Below the pieces are notes generated by a model. That model ran no database searches. It was not told where the DNA came from and was given only the letters and a program-made list of their open reading frames with translations. DNA of 64,000 nt from Pleionea sediminis (lineage in GTDB: Bacteria; Pseudomonadota; Gammaproteobacteria; Enterobacterales; Kangiellaceae), in the NCBI RefSeq assembly GCF_007570825.1, contig NZ_SUNB01000010.1, positions 1 through 64,000 on the forward strand, given 5' to 3'. This document shows positions 17,406 through 27,578 of this stretch, piece after piece. Within the stretch, counting starts at the first letter, position 1; each line of letters starts with the position of its first letter. The position numbers and the translations under genes were made by a program.

Positions 17406-18623
17406 TTAAAGTTCAAGTAAGATCCGAGCCGGATCTTCAATGTAATCTTTAATAGTTTTCAAAAAGCCAACTGACTCTCGACCATCAATAATTCGATGAT
17501 CGTAAGAGAAAGCTAAATACATCATCGGCCGAATGACAATTTCACCATTTTCAACAACCGGACGTTGTTCGGTACGATGCATTCCTAAAATGCCGCTTTG
17601 AGGCGGATTTATAATCGGCGTCGACATCAAGGAACCAAAGGTTCCACCATTCGAAACAGTAAAAGTACCACCCGATAAATCTTCCACTGTTAATTGATTA
17701 TTTTGCGCCTTTTGGCCAAATTCCATGATCGTTTTTTCAATCTCCGCCATGCTCAGTTGATCGGCATCACGAATAACAGGCACAACAAGGCCGCGAGGAC
17801 CAGACACTGCAATACCCACATCAAAAAACCCGTGATACACAATGTCGTCGCCATCAATTGAAGCATTAACCGCAGGGTAACGTTTTAACGCCTCGACAGT
17901 TGCTTTAACAAAGAACGACATGAACCCCAATTTTACATCGTGAGTTTTCATGAATTGATCTTTGTATTTCGCTCTCAAGTCCATGACGGGTTTCATATTA
18001 ACATCATTGAAAGTCGTCAATATCGCAGCAGTATGTTGAGCATCAACCAAACGCTCAGCAATTCGTTTACGTAAGCGAGTCATTGGCACACGCTTCTCTT
18101 CCCGCGGACCTGACGCAATTACCGGTTCAGCAGAAGATTTTGCCGAAGATGAGACAGCTTTTTTGCTTCCGCCTTTGATGTATTTCTCAACATCTTCTTT
18201 AGTTAATCGTCCACCTTTACCACTGGCAGGAATATCTGCCGCATTCAAACCATGCTCGCTAACCAAACGACGAACTGCCGGGCTTAATACATCGTCGGAA
18301 CTTGGTTTGTCAGATGAGCTTTTTGTTTCTTCAACGGAAGCTGAGGACTCTTCTTTTTTCGGCTTTGAATCAGAAGACGCTGCTGCACCGGCTTTAAACT
18401 TTGCAATAACTTCTTCAGCAACAACCGTATCTCCTTCATTTTTGATGATTTCTTCAAGAACACCATCATCGGGAGCAACGACTTCTAAAACGACTTTATC
18501 CGTTTCAATATCAACTAAGTTTTCATCTCGTTCACAAGCCTCTCCGGGTTGTTTATGCCAAGTTGCAATGGTTGCATCGGCAACTGACTCGGGTAACACT
18601 GGAACTTTTATTTCTGTTGACAT
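17406..18623 (-). CDS. sucB: 2-oxoglutarate dehydrogenase E2 (dihydrolipoyl succinyltransferase)
   Basis: The 405-residue core of the 2-oxoglutarate dehydrogenase complex. Domains in order are one lipoyl domain (residues 1-77, lipoyl-lysine in ETDKVVLEV at about 43), a linker rich in Ser/Lys/Glu, one E3-binding domain (about 112-148, [18 protein letters not shown]) and the catalytic domain (about 175-405) with [12 protein letters not shown] holding His and Asp of the active site. Length is typical. It is 32 bases downstream of sucA; no lpd gene for E3 follows, so E3 must come from elsewhere in the genome. Confidence 0.96.
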   Translation of the reverse strand: MSTEIKVPVLPESVADATIATWHKQPGEACERDENLVDIETDKVVLEVVAPDDGVLEEIIKNEGDTVVAEEVIAKFKAGAAASSDSKPKKEESSASVEETKSSSDKPSSDDVLSPAVRRLVSEHGLNAADIPASGKGGRLTKEDVEKYIKGGSKKAVSSSAKSSAEPVIASGPREEKRVPMTRLRKRIAERLVDAQHTAAILTTFNDVNMKPVMDLRAKYKDQFMKTHDVKLGFMSFFVKATVEALKRYPAVNASIDGDDIVYHGFFDVGIAVSGPRGLVVPVIRDADQLSMAEIEKTIMEFGQKAQNNQLTVEDLSGGTFTVSNGGTFGSLMSTPIINPPQSGILGMHRTEQRPVVENGEIVIRPMMYLAFSYDHRIIDGRESVGFLKTIKDYIEDPARILLEL

Positions 18624-18655
18624 GGTTAATTAACCCTTTTACCAAATGACTAAAA

Positions 18656-21475
18656 TTATTTTGACTTAATACCTAATGCTTTCTCGACCAGGTTACGCTG
18701 TTGCTCAACATGCTTTGAAGCTAAACCCGTCGCCGGTGCCGCGGATGCTGAACGCCCTGCATATTCGACATAACCATCCTTTGGAATGGACGCTTGAAAA
18801 TTATGTCGACTGCAATACCATGCGCCCTGATTTTTCGGCTCTTCTTGACACCAAATAAATTCTTTTGCGTTTTTATATTCCGCAATAATATCCTTCAAAT
18901 GTTTGGGGAAAGGATACAACTGTTCAATCCGGATAATCGCCACTTCGTCCAACTCTTCGGCTCTGCGCTTTTCCAGTAAGTCGAAATAAACTTTACCCGA
19001 ACACATCACCACACGCTTTACTTTGTTCTTGTCTAAATTATCGATCTCATCAATCACGGATTCAAATTTTCCGCTTGTGATATGCTCAATTTGACTCGTC
19101 GCCATTTTATGACGCAATAAACTTTTCGGCGACATCACAACCAAAGGCGTGCGCCAATTTCTGATCATTTGACGACGTAGCATATGAAACACTTGTGATG
19201 GCGTGCTAGGAATGCAAACTTGAATATTATGCTCGGCACAAAGTTGCAAGAAACGTTCTAATCGTGCCGATGAATGCTCTGGACCTTGCCCTTCGTAACC
19301 GTGAGGTAACAACATTACAAGACCACACAGACGTCCCCACTTGTGCTCGCCTGAACTGATAAACTGGTCAATAACCACTTGAGCTCCATTAGCAAAGTCG
19401 CCAAACTGCGCTTCCCAAATGACCAAGCTTCTCGGTTCAGTGGTCGAATAACCGTATTCAAAAGCTAAAACGGCTTCTTCTGATAAAACAGAGTCGATAA
19501 CGTCAAACTTAGGTTGATCTTCACGAATGTTCTGCAATGGCAAGAAACACTCGCCAGTCGCTTGATCGTGCAAAACAGCATGACGATGGAAGAAAGTTCC
19601 TCGGCCACTGTCTTGTCCCGATATACGCACACGATAGCCGTCATCTAATAAAGAGGCATAGGCCATAGTTTCAGCAAATCCCCAATCCATTGGCACTTCG
19701 CCTTTAGCCATTTTTGAACGCTCTGACATGACACGCTTAACTTGAGTTTGTAAATTTAATGAGTCGGGATAATCCGTAATCCGTTCTGCCAATTTATCAA
19801 ATTGCTTTTTCGTTAAATTAGTTACGGCAGGTGTAAGCCAATCGTTACCAAAGTAAGGAGACCAATCTACCGAGAACTCATGTTGCGTCATCGGTAACCA
19901 ATGACTGACCACGTTTTTACCTTCATCCATTTTATCCCGATATTCGGCGGACAAATCACTCGCAAATTTTTTCTCGATGACACCATTGTCGGAAAGCAAG
20001 TCTGCATAAATTTTTCGCGTTGTTGGATGTTTTTTAATTTTGTCATACATAACAGGTTGAGTGGCTCGTGGCTCATCTGCCTCGTTATGACCGTGACGCC
20101 GGTAACATACAAGATCAATCACAACATCTTTTTTGTAAGTTGTTCTGAAATCTAAAGCTAATTGAGTGACAAAAATAACTGCTTCTGGATCATCTGCGTT
20201 GACATGAAAAATCGGAGCTTCAATCATTTTCGCTACATCGGTACAGTAAGTTGTTGACCGTGTATCTTCAGGACGGCTCGTCGTAAAGCCCACCTGATTA
20301 TTTATTACGATATGAACAGAACCGCCTGTCGTGTATCCGCGCGCCTGGGACATGTTGAAAGTTTCCATGACAACGCCCTGGCCAGTAAATGCGGAATCAC
20401 CGTGAATCGAAATCGGCAAAACTTGAGAGTAAGTTTCGTCATTACGTCGCTCAAGACGAGCTCTAACAGAACCTTGAATTACCGGAGAGACAATCTCTAA
20501 GTGTGAAGGATTAAATGCCAACGCGACATGAACAACTCCACCGGGAGTATTAATATCTGACGAAAAACCTTGATGATACTTAACATCACCAGAGCCTTTT
20601 TCAATAACGGATTTACCAGCAAACTCTGCAAATAGCTCTTCCGGTTTTTTACCCATTAAATTGACCAAGACATTCAATCGACCACGATGCGCCATTCCCA
20701 AGGCAACTTCTTTAATTCCCGCACTACCGGCACGTTGAATCATCTCTTCAAGCATTGGCATTAACGAGTCACCACCTTCCAGCGAGAATCGTTTTGCGCC
20801 AGGAAACTTGTTGTGCAAATATTTTTCAAGACCTTCAGCTGCGGTTAGCGCAGACAATATTTGGCGTTTGCGATCGTCATTAAAGTCAGGAGTTGCAAGC
20901 GTACTTTCAAGTCTTTGTTGTATCCATTGCTTTTGACCAGGATCACTAATATGCATAAATTCAGAACCAATCGAGCCACAGTAGGTTTGCTCTAATTCTT
21001 GAATAATCTGCTTAAGCGGCTTTGCAGTCGCACCAAACATTGAACCCGTACGAAATTCGGTGTCGTAATCCATCTTATCTAAACCGAACTTGGCAAGATT
21101 GAGATGATCGATGGTAGCTTGTTTCCACAACCCTAAAGGATCTAATTTGGCGTATTGGTGCCCATGTGCTCGGTAAGCCTGAATCAATTCGAGAACATTC
21201 ACTTGCTTCGCATCAAAAGATTTGTCGCCCGAACTCGAGCTCGTCGCCATCCGATGCTTATTAAGACCAATCTGTTTAAAATAATTACGTATTTCTGAAT
21301 GCGCCGTATCGTGAACATCGGGTGCATTCTTTTTCAATGAATCAAATTTCTCTCTCCAACTATCGTCTATCGACGTTGGATCTTCGAGATATTGCTCATA
21401 AATTTCTTCGATGTATGCCGAGCTACCCCCAGTGAGAAAACTGGCAGCAAACTGTTCTTGAAGGGTTTTTTCCAT
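18656..21475 (-). CDS. sucA: 2-oxoglutarate dehydrogenase E1
   Basis: A 939-residue thiamine diphosphate decarboxylase of the TCA cycle that converts 2-oxoglutarate and passes the succinyl group to SucB lipoate. The N-terminal segment (SFLTGGSSAYIEEIYEQYLEDP) is the E2-docking helix region. TPP-site motifs include GMAHRGRLNVLVN, HGDSAFTGQGVV and INNQVGFTT; the C-terminal half has QDSGRGTFFHRHAVLHDQ and EAQFGDFANGAQ. Length agrees with E. coli (933). It is 121 bases downstream of sdhB, enough for an internal promoter, but no clear terminator separates them. Confidence 0.97.
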   Translation of the reverse strand: MEKTLQEQFAASFLTGGSSAYIEEIYEQYLEDPTSIDDSWREKFDSLKKNAPDVHDTAHSEIRNYFKQIGLNKHRMATSSSSGDKSFDAKQVNVLELIQAYRAHGHQYAKLDPLGLWKQATIDHLNLAKFGLDKMDYDTEFRTGSMFGATAKPLKQIIQELEQTYCGSIGSEFMHISDPGQKQWIQQRLESTLATPDFNDDRKRQILSALTAAEGLEKYLHNKFPGAKRFSLEGGDSLMPMLEEMIQRAGSAGIKEVALGMAHRGRLNVLVNLMGKKPEELFAEFAGKSVIEKGSGDVKYHQGFSSDINTPGGVVHVALAFNPSHLEIVSPVIQGSVRARLERRNDETYSQVLPISIHGDSAFTGQGVVMETFNMSQARGYTTGGSVHIVINNQVGFTTSRPEDTRSTTYCTDVAKMIEAPIFHVNADDPEAVIFVTQLALDFRTTYKKDVVIDLVCYRRHGHNEADEPRATQPVMYDKIKKHPTTRKIYADLLSDNGVIEKKFASDLSAEYRDKMDEGKNVVSHWLPMTQHEFSVDWSPYFGNDWLTPAVTNLTKKQFDKLAERITDYPDSLNLQTQVKRVMSERSKMAKGEVPMDWGFAETMAYASLLDDGYRVRISGQDSGRGTFFHRHAVLHDQATGECFLPLQNIREDQPKFDVIDSVLSEEAVLAFEYGYSTTEPRSLVIWEAQFGDFANGAQVVIDQFISSGEHKWGRLCGLVMLLPHGYEGQGPEHSSARLERFLQLCAEHNIQVCIPSTPSQVFHMLRRQMIRNWRTPLVVMSPKSLLRHKMATSQIEHITSGKFESVIDEIDNLDKNKVKRVVMCSGKVYFDLLEKRRAEELDEVAIIRIEQLYPFPKHLKDIIAEYKNAKEFIWCQEEPKNQGAWYCSRHNFQASIPKDGYVEYAGRSASAAPATGLASKHVEQQRNLVEKALGIKSK

Positions 21476-21596
21476 GATTTTGTAAACTTATACGTTGTTT
21501 GAACAGTAAATCTAAACAAACAAACGCTCTGAGGCATAGCCTCAAAGCGTATGTTAATGCTCTAATAATAGACTAAAAATCAATAATTTCAGGCCA

Positions 21597-22295
21597 TTAA
21601 ACGCCGCGTGATAGAAGCATTGAACGAACATGTCCAATTGCTTTCGTTGGATTGAGTCCTTTAGGACAGACACTCACGCAGTTCATTATGCCTCGACATC
21701 GGAATACGCTGTAGGCATCATCGAGATCGGCCAATCGAGCGTCTTTCTCGGTATCTCGACTGTCCGCCAAGAAACGATAGGCTTGTAGCAACCCTGCAGG
21801 ACCTACAAACTTATCTGGATTCCACCAGAAAGACGGGCATGATGTTGAACAACAGGCACAAAGTATACACTCGTACAAACCGTCAAGTTTGGCTCGGTCT
21901 TCTGGAGACTGTAATCGTTCTCTCGCAGGAGGTTCATTGCGATTTTGTAAATACGGCTTAACCTTCTCATACTGACGGTAAAACTGAGCCATATCGACAA
22001 CAAGATCACGCACAACCGGTAAGCCTGGAAGAGGACGAATGGTGACTTTTTTACCCAGTTTTGACAGAGGTGTAATACAGGCTAAGCCATTCTTTCCGTT
22101 GATGTTCATGCCATCTGAACCGCAGATACCTTCGCGACAAGCACGTCGAAACGTTAAAGAAGGATCTTTGTCTTTCAGCATAACCAATGCGTCCAATAAC
22201 ATCATGTCGGAGCCTTCTGGAATCTCCAGGTCGTACTCCTGCATTTTTGGACGACTATCGGTGTCAGGGTTGTAACGATAAATTGAAAATTTCAT
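21597..22295 (-). CDS. sdhB: Succinate dehydrogenase iron-sulfur subunit
   Basis: A 232-residue electron-transfer subunit of respiratory complex II. Three cluster motifs are visible: the 2Fe-2S ligands in CREGICGSDGMNINGKNGLAC (about residues 53-74), the 4Fe-4S ligands in CILCACCSTSCP (about 147-158) and the 3Fe-4S motif with CRGIMNCVSVCPKGLNP (about 204-220). Length is normal. It starts nine bases after sdhA and is the last sdh gene, followed by sucA. Confidence 0.97.
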   Translation of the reverse strand: MKFSIYRYNPDTDSRPKMQEYDLEIPEGSDMMLLDALVMLKDKDPSLTFRRACREGICGSDGMNINGKNGLACITPLSKLGKKVTIRPLPGLPVVRDLVVDMAQFYRQYEKVKPYLQNRNEPPARERLQSPEDRAKLDGLYECILCACCSTSCPSFWWNPDKFVGPAGLLQAYRFLADSRDTEKDARLADLDDAYSVFRCRGIMNCVSVCPKGLNPTKAIGHVRSMLLSRGV

Positions 22296-22304
22296 AACTT
22301 CCCC

Positions 22305-24071
22305 TTAATAGCTTCGTACTTTAGGCGGGAACGGATCAACCGTTACCGGCTTCATATTCACATCACGTTTACCCATTTCTTCGGTATCCGCGTAGTAAAT
22401 AGAATGGACTAACCAATTCTCATCATCACGATCCGTAAAGTCTTCTCGACTATGAGCACCACGACTTTCAGTTCTGAAAGCGGCAGCCTTCGCAGTTGCG
22501 TAAGCCGTTTCCATTAAGTTATCCAACTCCATACACTCAACACGTTGTGTGTTGTATGTTTTGGATTTATCAGCCAATACCGCAGACTTTAATCGATCAC
22601 GTACTTCAGATATTTCCTGCAAACCTTTGTCCATTAGGTCTCCGGTTCGGAAAACACCAAAAGAGTTTTGCATAATGCTTTGCATATCATCGCGAATTTT
22701 AGCCGGATCATCACCGCCTTTTGACTCATCCCAACGACGATAGCGTGACATCGCTTGATCAACATCATCATCGGAATAGGTATTGTACTCAACACCTTCA
22801 CGTAAAGCTTCTTCGAGATGCATACCGGCAGCTCGACCAAATACCACCAAATCGAGTAACGAGTTTCCACCGAGACGATTCGCACCATGCACAGAAACAC
22901 AAGCACACTCACCGACTGCGTACAGACCTTTCACAATACGATCTTCAGAGTCAGTCGAATTGCGGGAGACCACCTGGCCGTATTTATTCGTTGGAATTCC
23001 GCCCATCATATAATGACAGGTTGGAACAACAGGAATTGGATCTTTGACGGGATCAACGTGCGCAAAGGTACGAGATAATTCCAAAATACTCGGCAAACGC
23101 TTGTTCAGCGTTTCTTCACCTAAGTGATCCAACTTCAAGAAAACATGATCACCTTTTGGCCCACATCCCCTGCCTTCTAGTATTTCTTTGGTCATGGACC
23201 GAGCAACAACATCACGTCCTGCCAAGTCTTTGGCATTCGGCGCATATCTTTCCATAAAGCGCTCACCGTCTTTATTTATCAGATAACCACCTTCACCACG
23301 ACAACCTTCAGTTACTAGAACACCAGCACCCGCGATTCCGGTTGGGTGGAATTGCCACATTTCCATATCCTGTAAGGCTATACCTGCTCGGTGCGCCATA
23401 CCGTTACCGTCACCGGTGTTAATGAATGCATTGGTCGTTGACTGGTAAATTCGCCCCGCTCCACCGGTCGCGAAAACCGTTGCTCGAGATTTGAACATGA
23501 CCACTTCGCCCGTCTCAATAGACATCGCGATGACACCAGCGACATCACCTTGATCGTTAGTGACTAAATCAATGGCATACCACTCAATGAAAAACTGCGT
23601 GTTGGCGGCAAGATTTTGTTGATACAGAGTATGCAACATTGCATGGCCCGTTCTATCGGCTGCAGCTGCTGTACGCGCTGCTTGTTCACCACCAAACTCT
23701 TTAGACTGTCCACCAAAAGGACGCTGATAAATGCGTCCGTCATCAGTACGTGAAAAAGGTAAGCCCATGTGCTCAAGTTCTAAAACGGTCGCAGGACCAT
23801 TTTGACACATATATTCGATGGCATCTTGATCACCAATGTAATCTGATCCTTTAACGGTGTCGTACATATGCCAACGCCAATCATCCTCATGTGAGTTGCC
23901 CAGGGCCACAGTTATTCCGCCTTGAGCAGCAACTGTGTGAGAACGAGTTGGAAAAACTTTCGAAATTAATGCGACCTTTTGGCCGGATTTTGCCAATTGT
24001 AATGAAGCACGCATTCCGGCTCCACCACCGCCGACGATAACGGCGTCATACGTATAAACTGGAATTCCCAT
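22305..24071 (-). CDS. sdhA: Succinate dehydrogenase flavoprotein subunit
   Basis: This 588-residue catalytic subunit of complex II oxidises succinate to fumarate. The FAD-binding motif [14 protein letters not shown] is at about residues 12-25. The covalent FAD histidine is in HTVAAQGGI (about 45-53), and [14 protein letters not shown] closes the FAD site at about 395. GGIPTN and HQFHPTG-like [12 protein letters not shown] complete the substrate site. The start ATG immediately follows the sdhD stop (TAAATG). No anomalies are seen. Confidence 0.97.
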   Translation of the reverse strand: MGIPVYTYDAVIVGGGGAGMRASLQLAKSGQKVALISKVFPTRSHTVAAQGGITVALGNSHEDDWRWHMYDTVKGSDYIGDQDAIEYMCQNGPATVLELEHMGLPFSRTDDGRIYQRPFGGQSKEFGGEQAARTAAAADRTGHAMLHTLYQQNLAANTQFFIEWYAIDLVTNDQGDVAGVIAMSIETGEVVMFKSRATVFATGGAGRIYQSTTNAFINTGDGNGMAHRAGIALQDMEMWQFHPTGIAGAGVLVTEGCRGEGGYLINKDGERFMERYAPNAKDLAGRDVVARSMTKEILEGRGCGPKGDHVFLKLDHLGEETLNKRLPSILELSRTFAHVDPVKDPIPVVPTCHYMMGGIPTNKYGQVVSRNSTDSEDRIVKGLYAVGECACVSVHGANRLGGNSLLDLVVFGRAAGMHLEEALREGVEYNTYSDDDVDQAMSRYRRWDESKGGDDPAKIRDDMQSIMQNSFGVFRTGDLMDKGLQEISEVRDRLKSAVLADKSKTYNTQRVECMELDNLMETAYATAKAAAFRTESRGAHSREDFTDRDDENWLVHSIYYADTEEMGKRDVNMKPVTVDPFPPKVRSY

Positions 24072-24419
24072 TTATACACCCCAAAAAATCTGAATGCCCC
24101 AAAAAATGATTGCCAAGCAGTAAATAACTAGTAAAGCTTGGAAAATCAAACGAATGCTCAACGGTTTTAAATAATCGGTCGAAACGATCCACATCCCAAC
24201 CCAGATGTGTAAACTCATTAGAATGATCGTTAAAATGCCGAAACCTTTTACGAGCGTTGAACTAAAAAACGCGTTCCATAATTCGTAATTAATATGTGGA
24301 TTCGACGCAAAAAACCAGATGAGGTAAAAGGTAAACAACGCCATTACAATCGCACTTAGACGTTGAATAACCCAATCGTGTAAACCGCTGCGACCAAGAC
24401 TTGTTACTGTTGTTACCAT
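24072..24419 (-). CDS. sdhD: Succinate dehydrogenase membrane anchor SdhD
   Basis: A membrane anchor with three transmembrane helices (about residues 17-35, 53-75 and 88-108). I place the start at the ATG 24417-24419 (115 residues, the E. coli length), with GGGAG eight bases upstream; a TTG two codons earlier is in frame. The heme/quinone-site pattern LHIWVGMWIVSTDYLK is visible at about residues 68-83. The start lies inside the end of sdhC, so translation is coupled. Confidence 0.93.
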   Translation of the reverse strand: MVTTVTSLGRSGLHDWVIQRLSAIVMALFTFYLIWFFASNPHINYELWNAFFSSTLVKGFGILTIILMSLHIWVGMWIVSTDYLKPLSIRLIFQALLVIYCLAIIFWGIQIFWGV

Positions 24420-24787
24420 AACCAAACTCCCAAGCCAATAGCGACGATTGCACTTAAAACGATAACAATTTGGGCTCCGAATGCACCGCCTTCTAAGGTT
24501 TCACCGATGCCCATATCCATCAATAAATGACGAATACCCGCAATAATGTGAAAGGCAATTGCGGTCAAAATGGCCCAAAAGAGAAATTTGCCAAATCCGG
24601 CGCCAATAAATTTGGACGCTTCTTGAAAACCTTCTCGCGATTCGAGCGACGTTCCAAGTAGCCACAATAAAATAGGAATTCCAATAACTAGAAATACTCC
24701 CGTGATTCTGTGTAGAATCGACGAGATAGCAGTTACCGGAAAACTGATCGTTTTTAGATCGAGATTAACTGGTCTTTGCTTGTTCAC
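24413..24787 (-). CDS. sdhC: Succinate dehydrogenase cytochrome b556 subunit SdhC
   Basis: A 124-residue heme b and quinone-binding membrane subunit. It has a GTG start (24785-24787), the family signature RPVNLDLKTISFPVTAISSILHR at the N-terminus, three membrane helices and the heme-ligand segment FHIIAGIRHLLMDMG (about residues 81-95). It is the first gene of the sdhCDAB-sucABCD series, 120 bases downstream of a good promoter at 24908-24935. Confidence 0.94.
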   Translation of the reverse strand: MNKQRPVNLDLKTISFPVTAISSILHRITGVFLVIGIPILLWLLGTSLESREGFQEASKFIGAGFGKFLFWAILTAIAFHIIAGIRHLLMDMGIGETLEGGAFGAQIVIVLSAIVAIGLGVWLW

Positions 24788-25135
24788 GGCTGATTACTTT
24801 CTTTTTTGATGATTAGCCAAATAGAGTGAGACAGACATGCGACATCACTCTCCTAGTTTTTCTGCTGTACTTCGCAGGCTACCACTAAAGCTTTGTAAGC
24901 TATACTTACTATAGATTAGCCAGTAGGTCGCGCAAGTTTGCGCAAATTATATAGTTGCAACTGCTTGTTTACAAATGGATTTGTGCTTTGCGAAAAATCT
25001 TTGCGATTTTGATTACTAATTATACGATTTGCGATATTTAAAGCGGCATTCCATTGACAAAAATATTCTGCAACCTATAGTTACACCAATTTTTTTGCAG
25101 CACGACATGAAACAGACTTATTTAAGGAGTCAATA
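24788..25135. promoter_or_regulatory. Shared divergent control region of sdhC and gltA
   Basis: 348 bases with no gene. On the plus strand TTGACA (25054-25059), 16 bases and TATAGT (25076-25081) form the likely gltA promoter. On the minus strand TTGCGC (24930-24935), 16 bases and TATAGT (24908-24913) form a likely sdh promoter. The latter -35 lies inside the inverted repeat GCGCAA-GT-TTGCGC (24930-24943), and TTTGCG recurs four times in about 100 bases. A common regulator of both TCA operons is inferred. Confidence 0.6.
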
Positions 25136-26425
25136 ATGGGACAAAATACCGCCAAACTCAAATTACATACGGGTAAGGAAATTGAGTTGCCGGTGTATTC
25201 ACCAACCCTAGGTAATGATGTAATTGACATTTCAAGTCTCGTAAAAGAAGGCGTATTTACTTACGACCCGGGCTTTATGTCAACCGCTTCTTGCCAATCA
25301 AAAATTACGTTTATTGATGGTGCCAAAGGTGTGCTTTTATATCGCGGTTACCCAATAGAAGACCTGGCCACAAAAGCTGACTTTATGGAAGTTTCTTATT
25401 TGCTTCTTAATGGAGAACTTCCCAATAAAGAAGAAAAACAAGCTTTCTTAGATGAGCTCAATAATCACACAATGCTTCACGAGCAATTGACACACTTCTT
25501 TAATGGTTTCCGTCGAGATGCTCATCCGATGGCTGTAATGGTCGGTGTGGTTGGCGCGTTATCAGCGTTTTATCACGATTCTTTAGACATCAACGATCCT
25601 GAACATCGTCGTAAAAGTGCGTATCGCTTAATTGCAAAAGTACCAACCATTGCAGCGATGTGTTACCGATATTCAATGGGTTTCCCTTTCGTTTATCCGC
25701 GCAATGAAATGTCTTACGCAGAAAACTTTCTCAACCAGATGTTTTCAATGCCATCAACCGATGACAAACCCGACCCAGTACTCGTTCGAGCAATGGATCG
25801 AATTTTTACTTTGCACGCTGATCATGAACAAAACTGTTCAACATCAACCGTTCGTTTAGCAGGCTCTTCTGGTGCAAATCCATTTGCATGTATCGCATCG
25901 GGTATTGCCAGCCTATGGGGACCAGCTCACGGCGGTGCGAACGAAGCCTGTTTGAAAATGCTTCACGAGATTGGTGATGTTAAAAATATTCCTGAGTACG
26001 TGGCTCGTGCAAAAGACAAAAATGACTCTTTCCGTTTAATGGGCTTTGGTCACCGAGTTTATAAAAACTTTGACCCTCGAGCGAAAGTAATGCGTGAAAG
26101 TGCACATGAAGTTCTCGAAGCGTTAGGTAAAAAAGATGATCCGATTCTTAAAGTTGCGATGGAGCTGGAACGTATCGCCCTTGAAGATGAGTACTTTGTT
26201 GAAAAGAAACTTTACCCTAATGTCGACTTCTACTCAGGTATCATTCTATCGGCTATTGGCATCCCAACAAATATGTTTACAGTTATTTTTGCATTAGCGC
26301 GTACTGTAGGTTGGGTTTCACAATGGACTGAAATGATTAGCGAACCAAACCAAAAAATTGGTCGTCCACGTCAAATGTACAATGGTTACGAAGCACGTGA
26401 GTTTGTTGAACTAGACAAACGTTAA
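25136..26425 (+). CDS. gltA: Citrate synthase (type II)
   Basis: This 429-residue enzyme condenses acetyl-CoA and oxaloacetate, opening the TCA cycle. Active-site segments are [15 protein letters not shown] (about 220-234), [15 protein letters not shown] (about 260-275, catalytic His) and [15 protein letters not shown] (about 300-315, His and Arg). Length and the N-terminal small domain (about 1-50) match the hexameric, NADH-sensitive gammaproteobacterial type. A Shine-Dalgarno AAGGAG lies eight bases before the ATG. It is divergent from the sdh-suc operon and ends in a strong terminator. Confidence 0.97.
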   Translation: MGQNTAKLKLHTGKEIELPVYSPTLGNDVIDISSLVKEGVFTYDPGFMSTASCQSKITFIDGAKGVLLYRGYPIEDLATKADFMEVSYLLLNGELPNKEEKQAFLDELNNHTMLHEQLTHFFNGFRRDAHPMAVMVGVVGALSAFYHDSLDINDPEHRRKSAYRLIAKVPTIAAMCYRYSMGFPFVYPRNEMSYAENFLNQMFSMPSTDDKPDPVLVRAMDRIFTLHADHEQNCSTSTVRLAGSSGANPFACIASGIASLWGPAHGGANEACLKMLHEIGDVKNIPEYVARAKDKNDSFRLMGFGHRVYKNFDPRAKVMRESAHEVLEALGKKDDPILKVAMELERIALEDEYFVEKKLYPNVDFYSGIILSAIGIPTNMFTVIFALARTVGWVSQWTEMISEPNQKIGRPRQMYNGYEAREFVELDKR

Positions 26426-26462
26426 TTGTTTATATTCAACAATTTCGATTGAATCAATAGTA

Positions 26463-26489
26463 AAAAAGGGAGCAGAAGCTCCCTTTTTT
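26463..26489 (+). terminator. Two-way terminator between gltA and the ATPase gene
   Basis: AAAAAGGGAGC (26463-26473), loop AGAA and GCTCCCTTTTT (26478-26488) make a perfect stem with an A-run before and a T-run after. It can serve gltA on the plus strand and the convergent ATPase gene on the minus strand. Confidence 0.9.
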
Positions 26490-26513
26490 AAAAGTCTCTC
26501 AAATCAAATTAGT

Positions 26514-27554
26514 TTAATCGATTTCATCGTCATCAAAATTCAAACTGATTTGTACAATCTTGCGCATGTACTCACGCTCTTTATTGAACCTTTTTTTCAT
26601 TGCTTCCATTTCTACTTCTAGTTGAATGATGCGATTTTCCAAGTCACTTTGATAAGAGGTTACGGGAGTTGAAGATTCTTTCGAACGTACCGATAATGAT
26701 GAATTAACCGGGCTTTTTACTGTTTCTGGCGCCATGCTAGGCTGTTCTTGTGCAATTTCATCTGACACAATTTTTACAATTTCACCATCAATGCGATGTT
26801 TCTCTTCTAAAAAACCATAAAGTAACAATCGATCACATGTCGTGTTTATACGACGAGGAATTCCTCGCGTAAACTCAAAAATTTGCTGATAAGCCTCCGC
26901 TGTAAAAACAGGATCGTCTTGCCAATCAACCTTTTTCAATCGATGTTCAATATAAGCTTGCGTTTCTTCAGCGGTAAGATGAGATAAATGATAAGAAGCA
27001 GTAACTCTTTGTCGCACTTGTTCGAGTTGCGGAATAGCCAGATTCTCCCGAAACTCAGACTGACCTAAAAGAAAAATTTGAATTAACGTTTTTCCGTCAT
27101 TATGCATATTAGACAACATTCTCAACTCTTCTAGTGTCTCAAATGGAAGATTTTGGGCTTCATCGACCACTAGCATGCAGCGTTTACCTTCTTGTTGTCG
27201 AGAAATAAAAAAGGTTTCCAAATTTTTGATCAGTGATGTTTTTTCACTCGATTTATGCGCCAAACCAAAAGTGGCTGCTACCATTCTCAAGATATCGGCT
27301 GAATCCAGTTGCGTATTGACTAATTCAGCAGCAACGATGTCTGTTTTATTCTCAAGTGAACCAAATAAGGTTCGTACTAAGGTACTTTTCCCTGTCCCAA
27401 CATCGCCAGTAACAATGATAAATCCTTCACCTTGGGATAAACCATAACGCAGATACGCTAAGGCCCTTTTATGCGTGCTACTGCCAAAAAAGAAAAAGGG
27501 ATCAGGCGCTAACTGAAACGGTTTTCCACTTAACTTATAGTAGGAATCGTACAT
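26514..27554 (-). CDS. XrtA/PEP-CTERM-type secretion ATPase (ExeA-like)
   Basis: A 346-residue AAA ATPase of the GspA/ExeA type. It opens with the family signature MYDSYYKLSGKPFQLAPDPFFFF, then Walker A GDVGTGKST (about residues 46-54), Walker B CMLVVDEAQNL (about 128-138), a sensor-like LLGQSEFRENL and GIPRRINTTCDRLLL. The last 60 residues (from about 285) form a coiled coil ending in acidic residues. The N-terminal two-thirds match the ATPase subfamily found in exosortase/exopolysaccharide loci. It is 24 bases downstream of a sugar transferase of the same system type. No exosortase is in the window. Confidence 0.82.
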   Translation of the reverse strand: MYDSYYKLSGKPFQLAPDPFFFFGSSTHKRALAYLRYGLSQGEGFIIVTGDVGTGKSTLVRTLFGSLENKTDIVAAELVNTQLDSADILRMVAATFGLAHKSSEKTSLIKNLETFFISRQQEGKRCMLVVDEAQNLPFETLEELRMLSNMHNDGKTLIQIFLLGQSEFRENLAIPQLEQVRQRVTASYHLSHLTAEETQAYIEHRLKKVDWQDDPVFTAEAYQQIFEFTRGIPRRINTTCDRLLLYGFLEEKHRIDGEIVKIVSDEIAQEQPSMAPETVKSPVNSSLSVRSKESSTPVTSYQSDLENRIIQLEVEMEAMKKRFNKEREYMRKIVQISLNFDDDEID

Positions 27555-27578
27555 AATATCCCCTGTGTGACTGGCGGT

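Noticed and set aside
22721..23047. Plus-strand frame of about 108 codons inside sdhA
   Set aside because: It lies wholly opposite a highly conserved gene and its His/Arg-rich product is what codon shadows of sdhA give.
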